A stretch of DNA of 42,456 nt. Source: JAKANT01 sp035502095 (GTDB taxonomy: Bacteria; Pseudomonadota; Gammaproteobacteria; Burkholderiales; Burkholderiaceae_F). Below, in pieces: positions 26,583 to 34,156 of the stretch; the stretch's first letter is position 1, and every line of letters begins with the position of its first letter. The position numbers were made by a program, and so were the translations under genes. The notes beneath the pieces were generated by a model. It did no database searches. It was not told where the DNA came from and was given only the letters and a program-made list of their open reading frames with translations. The DNA is taken from NCBI GenBank assembly GCA_035502095.1, contig DATJUX010000046.1, positions 1-42,456 on the forward strand, read 5' to 3'.

Positions 26583-27626
26583 ATGTTCCTGACCTGGAAA
26601 TCGAGGTCCGCGCCATGTTCTCGGGCGGGCGACTGGGTCGAAGTCCGCTCCGAAGAGGAAATCCTGCGCTCGTTGAGCGGCGACGGCACGCTGGAGAAGA
26701 TGCCGTTCATGCCTGAGATGCTGAAGTTTTGCGGGCAAAAATTCCGCATATCGGCGATCGCGCACAAGACCTGCGACCCGGCGCACAGGACCGGCGGCAG
26801 GCGGCTGATGAATGCGGTGCATCTGGAGGACTTGCGGTGTGATGGCGCTGCACACGGCGGCTGTCAGGCTGCATGCCTGTTGTTCTGGAAGACCGACTGG
26901 CTCAAATCGACCAGCGACGCGGGGAGTCCGGGAAATCCTGTCGCACCGCCGGGCCTGCCGCGTCGCGAACTGGAACTGGCGACTGCCAAGACCGGCAGCG
27001 GCGGCCGAAGGGTCTACTCGTGCCAGGCCACTCGGCTCTTCGAGGCGACACAACCACTGCGCTGGTGGGACCCCAGGCAATACATTCTCGATTTGACCAG
27101 TGGAAACGTGGCGTTCCCGCACATGGCGCGGGTCCTTCTTCTTTCGTGGGCGGCTGCACTGACAAGACTCGGCTTCGGCTATCGCATCGCGGCAGGCATC
27201 TACGATCGACTCCACCGCCTGCTGATGAAGCGACCGGCTCCCAGGCTCGGAGGACCGATACCAATCGGACAGCCGACCCCGTCGGAAGATCTGCGACTGC
27301 AGGCCGGGGAGCAGATCCGCATCAAATCGAACGACACGATATCGGGCACGTTGAACAAGGCGGGCAAGAACCGCGGACTCTGGTTCGGCGAGGAGATGGT
27401 GCCTTACTGCGGTGGCACCTACCGCGTCGTGCAGCGCGTGGAGCGAATCATCAATGAAGTGACCGGCGAGATGATGGAAATGAAGTCGCCTTGCATCACC
27501 CTCGAAGGGGTCGTCTGCCGATCCCTCTATTCGCGCGCGCGCCTGTTTTGCCCGCGCGCGATTACGGCGTATTGGCGCGAGGGGTGGCTCGAGCGGATCG
27601 ATCCGGACCGGGGTCGCCTGCCCTGA
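26583..27626 (+). CDS. Cys-rich protein with internal duplication, unknown function
   Basis: Protein of 347 residues that I recognise only as an unnamed conserved type. Two related halves are visible. The N-terminal half has GDWVEVRSEEEILRSL, then EMLKFCGQKFRI, HKTCD, and a C/H-rich RCDGAAHGGCQAACLLFW. The C-terminal half (about 238-340) has GEQIRIKSNDTISGTL, EEMVPYCGGTYRV, then SPCITLEGVVC and FCPRAITAYWREGWLERI. Cys-rich and Trp-rich motifs suggest metal binding. The first 15 residues do not fit; an ATG at 26615 in another frame would give MFSGG and join the conserved GDWVEV if one G of 26627-26629 were absent, so the start may be frameshifted. It is followed 17 bases later by a methyltransferase remnant on the same strand. 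Confidence 0.7.
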   Translation: MFLTWKSRSAPCSRAGDWVEVRSEEEILRSLSGDGTLEKMPFMPEMLKFCGQKFRISAIAHKTCDPAHRTGGRRLMNAVHLEDLRCDGAAHGGCQAACLLFWKTDWLKSTSDAGSPGNPVAPPGLPRRELELATAKTGSGGRRVYSCQATRLFEATQPLRWWDPRQYILDLTSGNVAFPHMARVLLLSWAAALTRLGFGYRIAAGIYDRLHRLLMKRPAPRLGGPIPIGQPTPSEDLRLQAGEQIRIKSNDTISGTLNKAGKNRGLWFGEEMVPYCGGTYRVVQRVERIINEVTGEMMEMKSPCITLEGVVCRSLYSRARLFCPRAITAYWREGWLERIDPDRGRLP

Positions 27627-27643
27627 CCGGGGTTCCTGCTGCG

Positions 27644-28287
27644 ATGATTGACTCAGGAACGCAGCAGCCCGACCCCTCCGAAGAGCACATGTCGTCTGGA
27701 CTTCACGCGGTTCCCGGCTTCGACACTCTGAGGTGCTCGTACTGCCGAGGCACGTTCGCGTTCTCCAGGGTCGAGACCCCGCCGCTCGGCCGGTCGGAAT
27801 TCGGACTGTTGCGTTGCGGCTGCTCGACGTTTCCCGTCGTCGATGGAATTCCGATCATCCAGAAGACCAACGTCGGCATGTTCGAGCACACCCAAGGCAC
27901 GAGCGAGGTCGAGGGCGTTTCGGTCGCCCGATTGGTCAACCTGATAGAGACCGGCGCTACCGAACGGGCTTTGCTGGAATGCGTCTCGCTGCCACCTGAT
28001 CTCGCGGGATCTCTGCAGGCACTCGTTGGATGGCTGCTCGCGCGCCATCGGGCGGTGACCGCGTTCGCGCGCGCGCAGTGGGGCGCTCGCGTTTCAAGGC
28101 CAACGTGCTGCGAGCGCGCGACGTCATCTCGGCCGCCGGTGTGCTGTTGGAGGTCGCGCGCTGCGCGCCAGGCCGCATCGTCGTCCTTACGCGCGTCGGA
28201 AATCGCGCCGTGATGCCCAATGAGGGCAACGAGCGGACCCTCGAGGAGTACATCTCGCGAGACCGGTGGCCGTGGACCATTGGTTGA
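27644..28287 (+). pseudogene. Degraded methyltransferase-like gene with Trm112-type zinc-ribbon N-terminus
   Basis: The first part (ATG 27644, or 27689 in the same frame) encodes a zinc-ribbon-like head: LRCSYCRGTFAF...LLRCGCSTFPVVDGIPII, as found before some class I methyltransferase domains. About 130 residues later the frame ends protein-like sequence near 28080. A second frame (from about 28075 to the stop at 28287) continues with FKANVLRARDVISAAGVLLEV and APGRIVVL, like a methyltransferase C-terminal end. The SAM-binding core expected between them is absent. I read this as an internal deletion plus frameshift; SAM-dependent activity is therefore unlikely. It probably belonged to an operon with the upstream Cys-rich gene. 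Confidence 0.55.
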
Positions 28288-28473
28288 TTCGCTCGTCGAT
28301 TCCTTTGTGCTGCTCGGGCTGCCAGTGCGGTTCTCCCGCAAACCGATGCGGACCCGGTCAAGCGGGCCGCTCGAAGGTTCGTTGAGACGCAGCGCCGATG
28401 CACTGGAGCGCTGACGTGCGACTGAATCGTGGTGGCGCGAGAGCGGGCGTCTGCTCCAAGGGCACTCATTCGC

Positions 28474-29265
28474 CTACAGCGTTCTTACGACCCGAAACAG
28501 GCTGCGGTCCTCGGCGTCGCGTTCCGCACGGAACCCGAGTTGCCGCGTGAACTTCAGCATCCGAGTGTTCGTCGAAAGCACGATCCCTTCCATCGTCTTC
28601 AACCCGCGTGCCCGCGCGATGCCGATCAAAGCGTTCATCAATATTCCGGCCAGGCCGGAGCCTTGCCAGGCATCGTCGACGGCCGCGGCAAACTCGCAGT
28701 TCGTCCCCGATCGATCGACGACGTAACGGGCGACGCCGACCAGCGCCTCCTGCCCGTCCTGGTCGACCGTGGCGACCAGCGCCACGTGCCCGACCTGGTC
28801 GACTTCGGTCAGGTACTTCAGCTTCGCCTGCGGCAACTCGCTGACCGTCACCATGAATCGGCCATAGCGGCTCTCGGTCGAAAGGTGATGGACGAAGTCG
28901 GCCTCGAGCGCCGCGTCCGCGGCGCTGATCGGGCGGACAGTGACCCGCGTGCCGTTGACCATGTGATGCCCATGCGGCAGGTCGTGGCCGGCACCGGGCG
29001 CACGCGGCGCTGCCGCAGGCAACGCCGGCCGCGACGCGAGATACGCCACAAGGGCATCGAGCGTTTCGAGGTGAGCGAAGTCCGAGTCCGCGATGTCGAC
29101 GTGGAGATGCTCGTGCAGACCGGCAACCAGATTGATCCAGTCCATCGAATCGAGATCCACCTGCTCGCGAAGGGGCCGGTCGGACCGCAGCGACAGCACG
29201 TCGGTCTCCGGCGCGACCGTCGCGATCGCGGCCAGCAGGGCCTTGCGGATCGAGTCGGGGTCCAC
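28474..29265 (-). CDS. Acyl carrier protein - GNAT acetyltransferase fusion
   Basis: 263-residue two-domain protein. Residues 1-80 look like an acyl/peptidyl carrier domain, with VDLDSMDWINLVAGL placing a phosphopantetheine-acceptor Ser at 40. A Pro/Ala linker (about 80-100) joins it to a GNAT domain (about 105-255): VTVRPISAADAAL, ESRYGRFM, VGVARYVVD, and the acetyl-CoA loop DAWQGSGLAGILM. The GNAT part resembles the acetyltransferase domain of Pat-like protein acetyltransferases. The start is GTG 29265 with a weak Shine-Dalgarno. Which acyl group is carried, and what is acylated, cannot be told. It faces the Cys-rich/methyltransferase pair tail to tail, with 186 non-coding bases between. 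Confidence 0.85.
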   Translation of the reverse strand: MDPDSIRKALLAAIATVAPETDVLSLRSDRPLREQVDLDSMDWINLVAGLHEHLHVDIADSDFAHLETLDALVAYLASRPALPAAAPRAPGAGHDLPHGHHMVNGTRVTVRPISAADAALEADFVHHLSTESRYGRFMVTVSELPQAKLKYLTEVDQVGHVALVATVDQDGQEALVGVARYVVDRSGTNCEFAAAVDDAWQGSGLAGILMNALIGIARARGLKTMEGIVLSTNTRMLKFTRQLGFRAERDAEDRSLFRVVRTL

Positions 29266-29755
29266 TATGCGCCGTCAGGATCCGGGGCCGCGCGTCGCCC
29301 TCGAACCGCCGCAATACAAAGCTTGCCGGCGCGGACAAGGACAGCGTTCGCCGGCGTGCCTTTGCCGACCGACGTGAAGCGCACAAGCGTCGCCGCGCAT
29401 GTCATGAGGATTACGCCGACCACGTTCCGATTCGCCGCTCTCGGGCGGCATTGTGACATTGCAAGGAGCGCCGAGACGACGCGCGCTTGGGCGCGTACGT
29501 CGCGGAGTTCACGCTGAGGCAGTTCGCCGAACTCGGCGACCTGCGGGGACGTGGGAACCTCCAGAAGCAATCCCCCGGCGGCGAGGGCTCTATGAGCACC
29601 GATACCGAGGTCAACGCACCCATCTGTGCGTGCAAGCCTGGGCGGCGAGCCCGCTGCACCGACCACTTCATTCGCTCGCGGCAGCGCTGCGCAGCAATGC
29701 GCGATTTGCGGCCCTTACCCTCTTGGTCACGACGTTCGGTCTTGCGATCGTGCAG
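29266..29755. other. Non-coding stretch upstream of the toxin-antitoxin pair
   Basis: 490 bases without a supportable gene. Short frames exist on both strands (for example from ATG 29592) but they are Arg/Cys-rich shadows with no recognisable domain. A small GC hairpin occurs near 29432-29449. Nothing else was seen. Confidence 0.45.
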
Positions 29756-29832
29756 CTACTGAGCATGCGGTAGTAGGTGTCGCGTCGAACTGGCACGCTG
29801 GCCACGTATGCAGCGCAAATGCGATGCATTGC
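29756..29832. promoter_or_regulatory. Candidate autoregulatory operators of the toxin-antitoxin pair
   Basis: Two inverted repeats precede the antitoxin. CTACT-N11-AGTAG lies at 29756-29776. GCAAATGC-GAT-GCATTGC, a near-palindrome with one unpaired A, lies at 29815-29832 and ends five bases before the antitoxin ATG. Ribbon-helix-helix antitoxins usually bind such sites in their own promoter; that is the inference here. Confidence 0.4.
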
Positions 29833-29837
29833 ACAAA

Positions 29838-30128
29838 ATGAAAACCTCGACAATTCCCTCGGTCCGGGTCGAATCCGAATTGCGTAAGCAACTGGAGAAG
29901 GTGCTTCAAGCCGGCGAGACCTTGTCTTCCTTTGTGGAGACGTCCGTCAGGGAGACGGTGCAGCGGCGCATGGAGCAAGCGGAGTTTGTCAAGCGCGGCA
30001 CGGCCTCGCTGGAAGCGGCCCGACGCTCCGGGGAGTACGCCGAGGCCAATGCAGTCGTCGCCAAATTGCAGGCACGCCTCGACAGGGCGAAGTCCAAGGC
30101 TCGTCGTCCTACCGCTTCGAAGCGGTGA
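29838..30128 (+). CDS. ParD-like ribbon-helix-helix antitoxin
   Basis: 96-residue small basic protein. The N-terminal strand IPSVRVE followed by two helices (ELRKQLEKVLQ... and LSSFVETSVRETVQ) fits a ribbon-helix-helix DNA-binding fold; the C-terminal part is Arg/Lys/Ala-rich and helical, as in antitoxins that wrap the toxin. The ATG at 29838 is chosen because the fold begins immediately after; an in-frame ATG at 29808 would overlap the operator-like repeat. It overlaps the toxin gene by four bases (GTGA). Role: neutralise the toxin and repress the operon. Confidence 0.8.
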   Translation: MKTSTIPSVRVESELRKQLEKVLQAGETLSSFVETSVRETVQRRMEQAEFVKRGTASLEAARRSGEYAEANAVVAKLQARLDRAKSKARRPTASKR

Positions 30129-30442
30129 CCTATCGCGTCGTTCTCACCAAGGAGGCGGAGGACGATCTTCTTCGCCTCTTTGATTTCCTGATCGAGCGCG
30201 AACTAGCACGGAACGGCGGAGATTCGAGCTTGCCCCAGCGAGCGATCGATGCCATCGGAGAAGCATTCAAGCTCCTTGAGCGCTTTCCGTTCACGTGTCG
30301 CAAGCCCGGGCGCAGTCCGTTCTTGCGTGAGTTCGTCATCCCCTTTGGTCACACCGGCCAGGTCGCGCTGTTCGAGATCATCGACGACAAGACCGTTGCG
30401 ATCGGCGCGATTCGGCACCAGCGAGAAGATGACTACCAGTGA
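30125..30442 (+). CDS. RelE/ParE-family toxin
   Basis: 105-residue protein of the ParE/RelE superfamily: YRVVLTKEAEDDLLRLFDFL at the N-terminus, a central FPFTCRKPG...LREFVIPFG segment and the typical ending FEIIDDKTVAIGAIRHQRE. ParE members poison DNA gyrase, while RelE members cut mRNA; the LREFVIPFG...HQRE pattern favours ParE. It is translated from GTG 30125 overlapping the antitoxin stop, the usual antitoxin-first order. It appears intact. Confidence 0.85.
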   Translation: MTYRVVLTKEAEDDLLRLFDFLIERELARNGGDSSLPQRAIDAIGEAFKLLERFPFTCRKPGRSPFLREFVIPFGHTGQVALFEIIDDKTVAIGAIRHQREDDYQ

Positions 30443-30619
30443 CGACGGGCTGCGAAACGCCGCCATGCTTGCCCAATGACTGCAACGGATCCAGCCGCTG
30501 CCACCCGAAGCCGACGCACCGCCGAAGCTCGACCGAGGCGCGACGGCGCACGAGCCACGAGCGTCAGCTATGCGCAACACGAAGTCACTTGAGCTTGTCG
30601 ACCGCAATCTTGCAAGTAC

Positions 30620-31504
30620 CTAGCCCTTGGCAGCTGTGCCACCGGTACTGGTCGCGACACTTGCGCCGGAGGCTAGGATGACAAGGCCTATGCCAGCCAG
30701 TTGACGCATCGAAAGGTGTTCGCCGAGCAGCGCGAACCCGGCAATTGCACCGACTGCGGGCTCGACGCTCATCAGAATGCCAAAGGTCCTGGCCGGCATT
30801 CGAACCATGGAAATCATTTCGAGCGAGTACGGAACTGCGCTTGACAGCACAGCGACCGTCAACCCGAGCAGCAGAACCTTGGGCCCAATCATCGCTGGAC
30901 CCGAAAACGCAATTCCAAATGGCGCCACGATGATGGTGGCGATGACCGACCCGTACGCTAGCGTCGCGCCCCGAGCCTCGGCACCAGCCTTCTGTCCAAA
31001 GACAATGTAGAGCGCCCACCAGAGCCCGGCGAGCAGTGCAAGCACCACGCCAAGCAAGTCCTCTGTATCGGGACCTACGCTCAGGGGCAACAGCCAGTAC
31101 ACGCCGCAACAGGCGAAGACGACCCACAGTAGATCCCGTCGGCGTCTTGAATGTACGAGCGCGAGGCCCAAGGGGCCTACGAACTCAAGCGCCACTGCGA
31201 CGCCGAGCGGTATGCGGCTCAAGGAAGCGTAGAAGCTGAGATTCATCGCGCCGAGGGCAACGCCGTACGCGGCGATTTGGCGGAGCGAGTTGGAACTGAG
31301 CTCCGTGCGCCACGGACGCCAGAAGAGCAGCAATATCAAGCTTGCGAATCCAAGTCTCAACGTGGCAACCGCTGGCGCGCTCGCGAGCGGAAACGCCAGC
31401 TTTGCCACTGAAGCGCCAGCTTGAAAAAAGAGCATGCTGCTGATCGCGAGTGCGACCGGCACGGCAAGGGATGAGGAACGTCCGGTTGGACTCGACGCCG
31501 ACAT
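30620..31504 (-). CDS. EamA-family exporter, RhtA-like
   Basis: Inner-membrane drug/metabolite transporter of 294 residues with about ten helices in two EamA halves. Segments such as PLGVAVALEFVGPLGLAL and PYSLEMISMVRMPARTFGILMSVEPAVGAIAG closely resemble RhtA, which exports threonine and homoserine; the substrate here is inferred only. ATG 31504 begins MSASSPTG. The frame is open further upstream, but that part enters the IS3 element whose left end lies 110 bases away, so its native promoter may have been displaced or replaced. Confidence 0.88.
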   Translation of the reverse strand: MSASSPTGRSSSLAVPVALAISSMLFFQAGASVAKLAFPLASAPAVATLRLGFASLILLLFWRPWRTELSSNSLRQIAAYGVALGAMNLSFYASLSRIPLGVAVALEFVGPLGLALVHSRRRRDLLWVVFACCGVYWLLPLSVGPDTEDLLGVVLALLAGLWWALYIVFGQKAGAEARGATLAYGSVIATIIVAPFGIAFSGPAMIGPKVLLLGLTVAVLSSAVPYSLEMISMVRMPARTFGILMSVEPAVGAIAGFALLGEHLSMRQLAGIGLVILASGASVATSTGGTAAKG

Positions 31505-31614
31505 GTTTGCACTTGCCCGACGGGGAGTCTCGTCAGGCGTCCGCACCTTCAGAACGCGGTGATGGCTGGTCGTCGATGCTACCGAGGAGTTCAGCCAAAC
31601 TTTGGACTTGAAGT

Positions 31615-31635
31615 TGACCCGATTTCGCGGACACC
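31615..31635. repeat. IS3-element left inverted repeat
   Basis: Pairs with 32951-32971 in inverted orientation with four mismatches in 21; the outer seven bases TGACCCG match exactly. Confidence 0.75.
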
Positions 31636-31662
31636 TCATCCTGAGGGAGAAAGGAGTCCGAA

Positions 31663-31989
31663 ATGCCGAAGTCCCGTCCGCCATAGACGGCTGAGTTTCG
31701 CCAGCAGATGATCGCGCTGGTGCAAACCGGCAAGACCCCAGCGCAGTTGGCCCGAGAGTTTGGTTGCACGGCGCAGACGATCGGCAACTGGGTCGGCCAG
31801 GCCGCTGTCGATGCACGCAAGAAACCGCCGACGGCCAAAGATCCGCTGAGCACAGCCGAGCGCGAGCAACTCGCGCGCTTGCGCCGACAAGTGCGGCAGC
31901 TGCAGGTGGAGCGTGACATCCTGGCAAAGGCTACGGCCTGGTTCGCCGGCAACAGCGACGCGAGGTCCAAGACGTCTACCAGGTCGTGA
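31663..31989 (+). pseudogene. IS3 orfA (helix-turn-helix), interrupted by an early stop
   Basis: The natural start is probably ATG 31663 (AAAGGAG upstream), giving MPKSRPP, then TAG at 31684-31686, then TAEFRQQMIALVQTGK, which is the conserved start of the helix-turn-helix. Related proteins have a Tyr codon at the stop position. Reinitiation at ATG 31708 would give a 93-residue product lacking the first helix. The body retains the helix-turn-helix (LAREFGCTAQTIGNW) and a Leu-zipper-like region (LARLRRQVRQLQVERDIL). Confidence 0.8.
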
Positions 31990-33023
31990 TGGCGAACCAG
32001 GCCGCGTATCCGGTGCGAGCGATGTGCCGCGTGTTGAAGGTATCGGCCAGCGGCAACTACGCGTGGGTCGATCGACCGCCGTCGGCGCGAGCAATCGATG
32101 ATGCGGTGATGGTCGAGCGCATTCGTGCCGTGCATGCCGAGTCGGACAGCACCTACGGCATGCCGCGCGTGCGCGCCGAGTTGATCGACCAAGGCGTGCG
32201 CATCAGCAGACAGCGTGTCGCGCGATTGATGCGGCGGCATGGTCTGCGCGGTGTAAGCCGTCGCCGCGGGTTCGTGGTGACGACGCGTCGAGACGAAACG
32301 CATCGTCCTGCGCCCGATCTCGTGAATCGCCGCCTCGTCGCTGACGGTCCGAATCAACTGTGGGTCGCTGACATAACGTACGTGCCGACCTGGGCCGGCT
32401 TCATCTTGCTGGCTGTCGTGCTCGACGTTTGGAGCCGACGCATCGTCGGATGGTCGATCGGCGAGCAGATAACCGCCGATCTGGTCTTGGCGGCGCTGAA
32501 CATGGCGCTCGAGCAGCGGCGTCCCGAAGAGGTCATCCATCACAGCGACCAAGGCGGCCAGTACACCAGCGTGAGCTTCGGCCAGCGCTGCGACAAGATG
32601 GGCGTTCGGCCATCGATGGGAAGCGTCGGCTATGCCTACGACAACGCGATGGCCGAGAGCTTCTTTGCCTCGCTCGAATGTGAGTTGCTCGACCGGCGCA
32701 ACTTCCAGACCAAGACCGACGCGCGCTTAGCACTGTTCACGTACATCGAGGGTTGGTACAACCCGCGACGGCGGCACTCGGCGCTCGGATACCGGTCCCC
32801 GGTCAACTTCGAAAGGAACCCGACGCCGACACCGCAACCGAAACACGGGTTGCCCACCACGCCGCCTGCCTCCAGCCTCTTACGGGCCGGCGGCGTCGCC
32901 GTGGACAACCCTGCATCGCAGTCCACGCACGCTTGCGAATCAAACCCGAATGTGTCCGTGAGACCGGGTCACGTCCAACCACTGTCTGAAAACGGGGCAA
33001 TCGCTTCGAGGCTCAGAGCATGA
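31986..33023 (+). CDS. IS3 orfB transposase (DDE)
   Basis: 345-residue IS3-type transposase with rve integrase core. DDE residues: Asp in WVADITYVPTWAG, Asp in HHSDQGGQYTS, Glu in NAMAESFFASLECELL. The usual HTH_21 segment (STYGMPRVRAELIDQG) precedes the core. In IS3 elements it is normally made as an OrfAB fusion by -1 frameshifting; the four-base overlap with orfA is consistent. The reading frame continues 52 bases beyond the right inverted repeat before stopping, so the last about 17 residues come from flanking DNA and the normal stop seems lost. Confidence 0.88.
   Translation: MMANQAAYPVRAMCRVLKVSASGNYAWVDRPPSARAIDDAVMVERIRAVHAESDSTYGMPRVRAELIDQGVRISRQRVARLMRRHGLRGVSRRRGFVVTTRRDETHRPAPDLVNRRLVADGPNQLWVADITYVPTWAGFILLAVVLDVWSRRIVGWSIGEQITADLVLAALNMALEQRRPEEVIHHSDQGGQYTSVSFGQRCDKMGVRPSMGSVGYAYDNAMAESFFASLECELLDRRNFQTKTDARLALFTYIEGWYNPRRRHSALGYRSPVNFERNPTPTPQPKHGLPTTPPASSLLRAGGVAVDNPASQSTHACESNPNVSVRPGHVQPLSENGAIASRLRA
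32951..32971. repeat. IS3-element right inverted repeat
   Basis: Reverse complement of 31615-31635 with four mismatches in 21. It lies inside the open orfB frame. Confidence 0.75.
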
Positions 33024-33423
33024 GTTGCCGGATGGAGCCGCACACGGAAAGCAGTTGTGGGCTATTCATGCGCCCGATGATCCGACGGATGACGGACCCC
33101 ATGACCTGCTGCACGCCTGCCAATCCAAGGTTCGCCGACTGCTCGACAAGAAAACCCGGCTTGGCGAGCTTGAGCTGCTTCATGAAGTAGTAGTCCAGGC
33201 CACTGTTCGTCAACTCAACGACGAGTTTGGCGAGAGCGTCGCGGTGCGTGGTCGCATCTTCGGCCTGCTCGACGGTGCTGAGCAGTGAAAGTGTCTTCTT
33301 GCGCAGCGCTTCGGAGTGATAGAAGCGAAGAAACGGCTGGGGCGGCGGCGCAGACGCTGCCGATGCCAGTTTGGAGGACTGCTTGCCCCTCGAGGGATTT
33401 GCGCGCTTTGAGCGAGTCGTCAT
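33013..33423 (-). CDS. Small hypothetical protein
   Basis: 136-residue protein, not recognised. The first about 30 residues are basic and Ser/Pro-rich, probably disordered; the rest is predicted helical (LRKKTLSLLSTVEQAEDATT, LAKLVVELTNSGLDYYFMKQ, VQQVMGSVIRRIIGRM), with no transmembrane segment or Cys motif. The start is ATG 33423; the frame is open upstream to 33528, but that part is not protein-like. Its stop lies 42 bases from the IS3 right repeat and overlaps the orfB readthrough tail, so its 3' context was changed by the insertion. Confidence 0.6.
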   Translation of the reverse strand: MTTRSKRANPSRGKQSSKLASAASAPPPQPFLRFYHSEALRKKTLSLLSTVEQAEDATTHRDALAKLVVELTNSGLDYYFMKQLKLAKPGFLVEQSANLGLAGVQQVMGSVIRRIIGRMNSPQLLSVCGSIRQLML

Positions 33424-33928
33424 GCCGTCGATGATATGTCTTTGCGGGGGAACAAAGAGACCGCGCCATCTGGCAAATCGAAATGCAGCAATGCGATCGC
33501 GGGTGCCGTTTAAAACGCCTGGCGCCATGTGCAGACGAATGCGGCGCTTTGGGCCGCCACGTGGAAGGAAATTTTGGGGCCCGGCCCACCACGGGGCGAC
33601 GCATGCGGTCGGAGGACTGCAAGTGGGCTCAAAAACGCTCGACTCTCCGCAAGTGGCTGCCGACCGGCGCGACGGGCTGCTACTGGGCGTCGGCGTTGAA
33701 CGTCGGCTAGAAGGAGATCAATTCCGCCTCGGAACTTTGCGCTATCGACCCGACCGACGGAATGTCAGGCCCTTGATCTGGGGCCGAAAGCGAACACTCA
33801 GTCCACCAGTTGGAAGTCTGTCCATAACGCATCGGCCAAATCTCACTACTCGTCGGTGAATTTCGTGTTCAATCGATCGGAGATACCTCAGGCACGCACG
33901 GCTTGGTCAGGTCATCGAAGGAGGGAGT
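33424..33928. other. Non-coding stretch
   Basis: 505 bases between divergent small genes. Open frames on the plus strand here (for example 33371-33859) are Arg-rich shadows without domain features. No repeat or RNA gene was recognised; a strong Shine-Dalgarno (GAAGGAGGGAG) at its right end belongs to the next gene. Confidence 0.45.
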
Positions 33929-34156
33929 ATGGGATGGTCACTTTGGCTCGTCATTGCGGTCGTCATCGTCTGCGTCGGTTGGTTCAGCTATGAAGTTGTC
34001 AGATTGCTAAGGGACATCGCGAATGAACTGCGGCAAATCCGCAAGTATCTTCACGGCGTGAGCGGCGAGCTTGAAAAGATCTCGGGGCCGTTGAACTATG
34101 TTCAGAAGATCTACGGGCTGGGCGAGCGCGTCCTTCGCCGAAACCAGGACAAGTAA
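33929..34156 (+). CDS. Small single-pass membrane protein
   Basis: 75 residues: an N-terminal transmembrane helix (LWLVIAVVIVCVGWFSY, about 5-21) followed by an amphipathic, charged stretch (about 25-70; LLRDIANELRQIRKYLHGVS) likely to form a coiled coil in the cytoplasm. The ribosome binding site is very good. I do not recognise the family. Size and layout resemble small membrane-anchored scaffolds, but this is only a resemblance. It stands alone, with more than 500 non-coding bases on each side. Confidence 0.65.
   Translation: MGWSLWLVIAVVIVCVGWFSYEVVRLLRDIANELRQIRKYLHGVSGELEKISGPLNYVQKIYGLGERVLRRNQDK

Larger units (their letters stand above)
31615..32971 (+). mobile_element. IS3-family insertion sequence (1,357 bp)
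   Basis: Bounded by imperfect inverted repeats: left 31615-31635 begins TGACCCGATTTCGCGGACAC, and right 32951-32971 is its reverse complement with 17 of 21 matching. It carries two overlapping transposase frames in the IS3 arrangement (orfA, then orfB in -1 relative frame). No 3-5 base target duplication is evident (left flank ...AAGT, right flank CGTC...), so the copy is old or rearranged. orfA has an early stop, so autonomous transposition is doubtful. Confidence 0.85.

Noticed and set aside
31605..31614. Target-site duplication flanking the IS3 element
   Set aside because: Left flank AAGT and right flank CGTC do not match over 3-5 bases.
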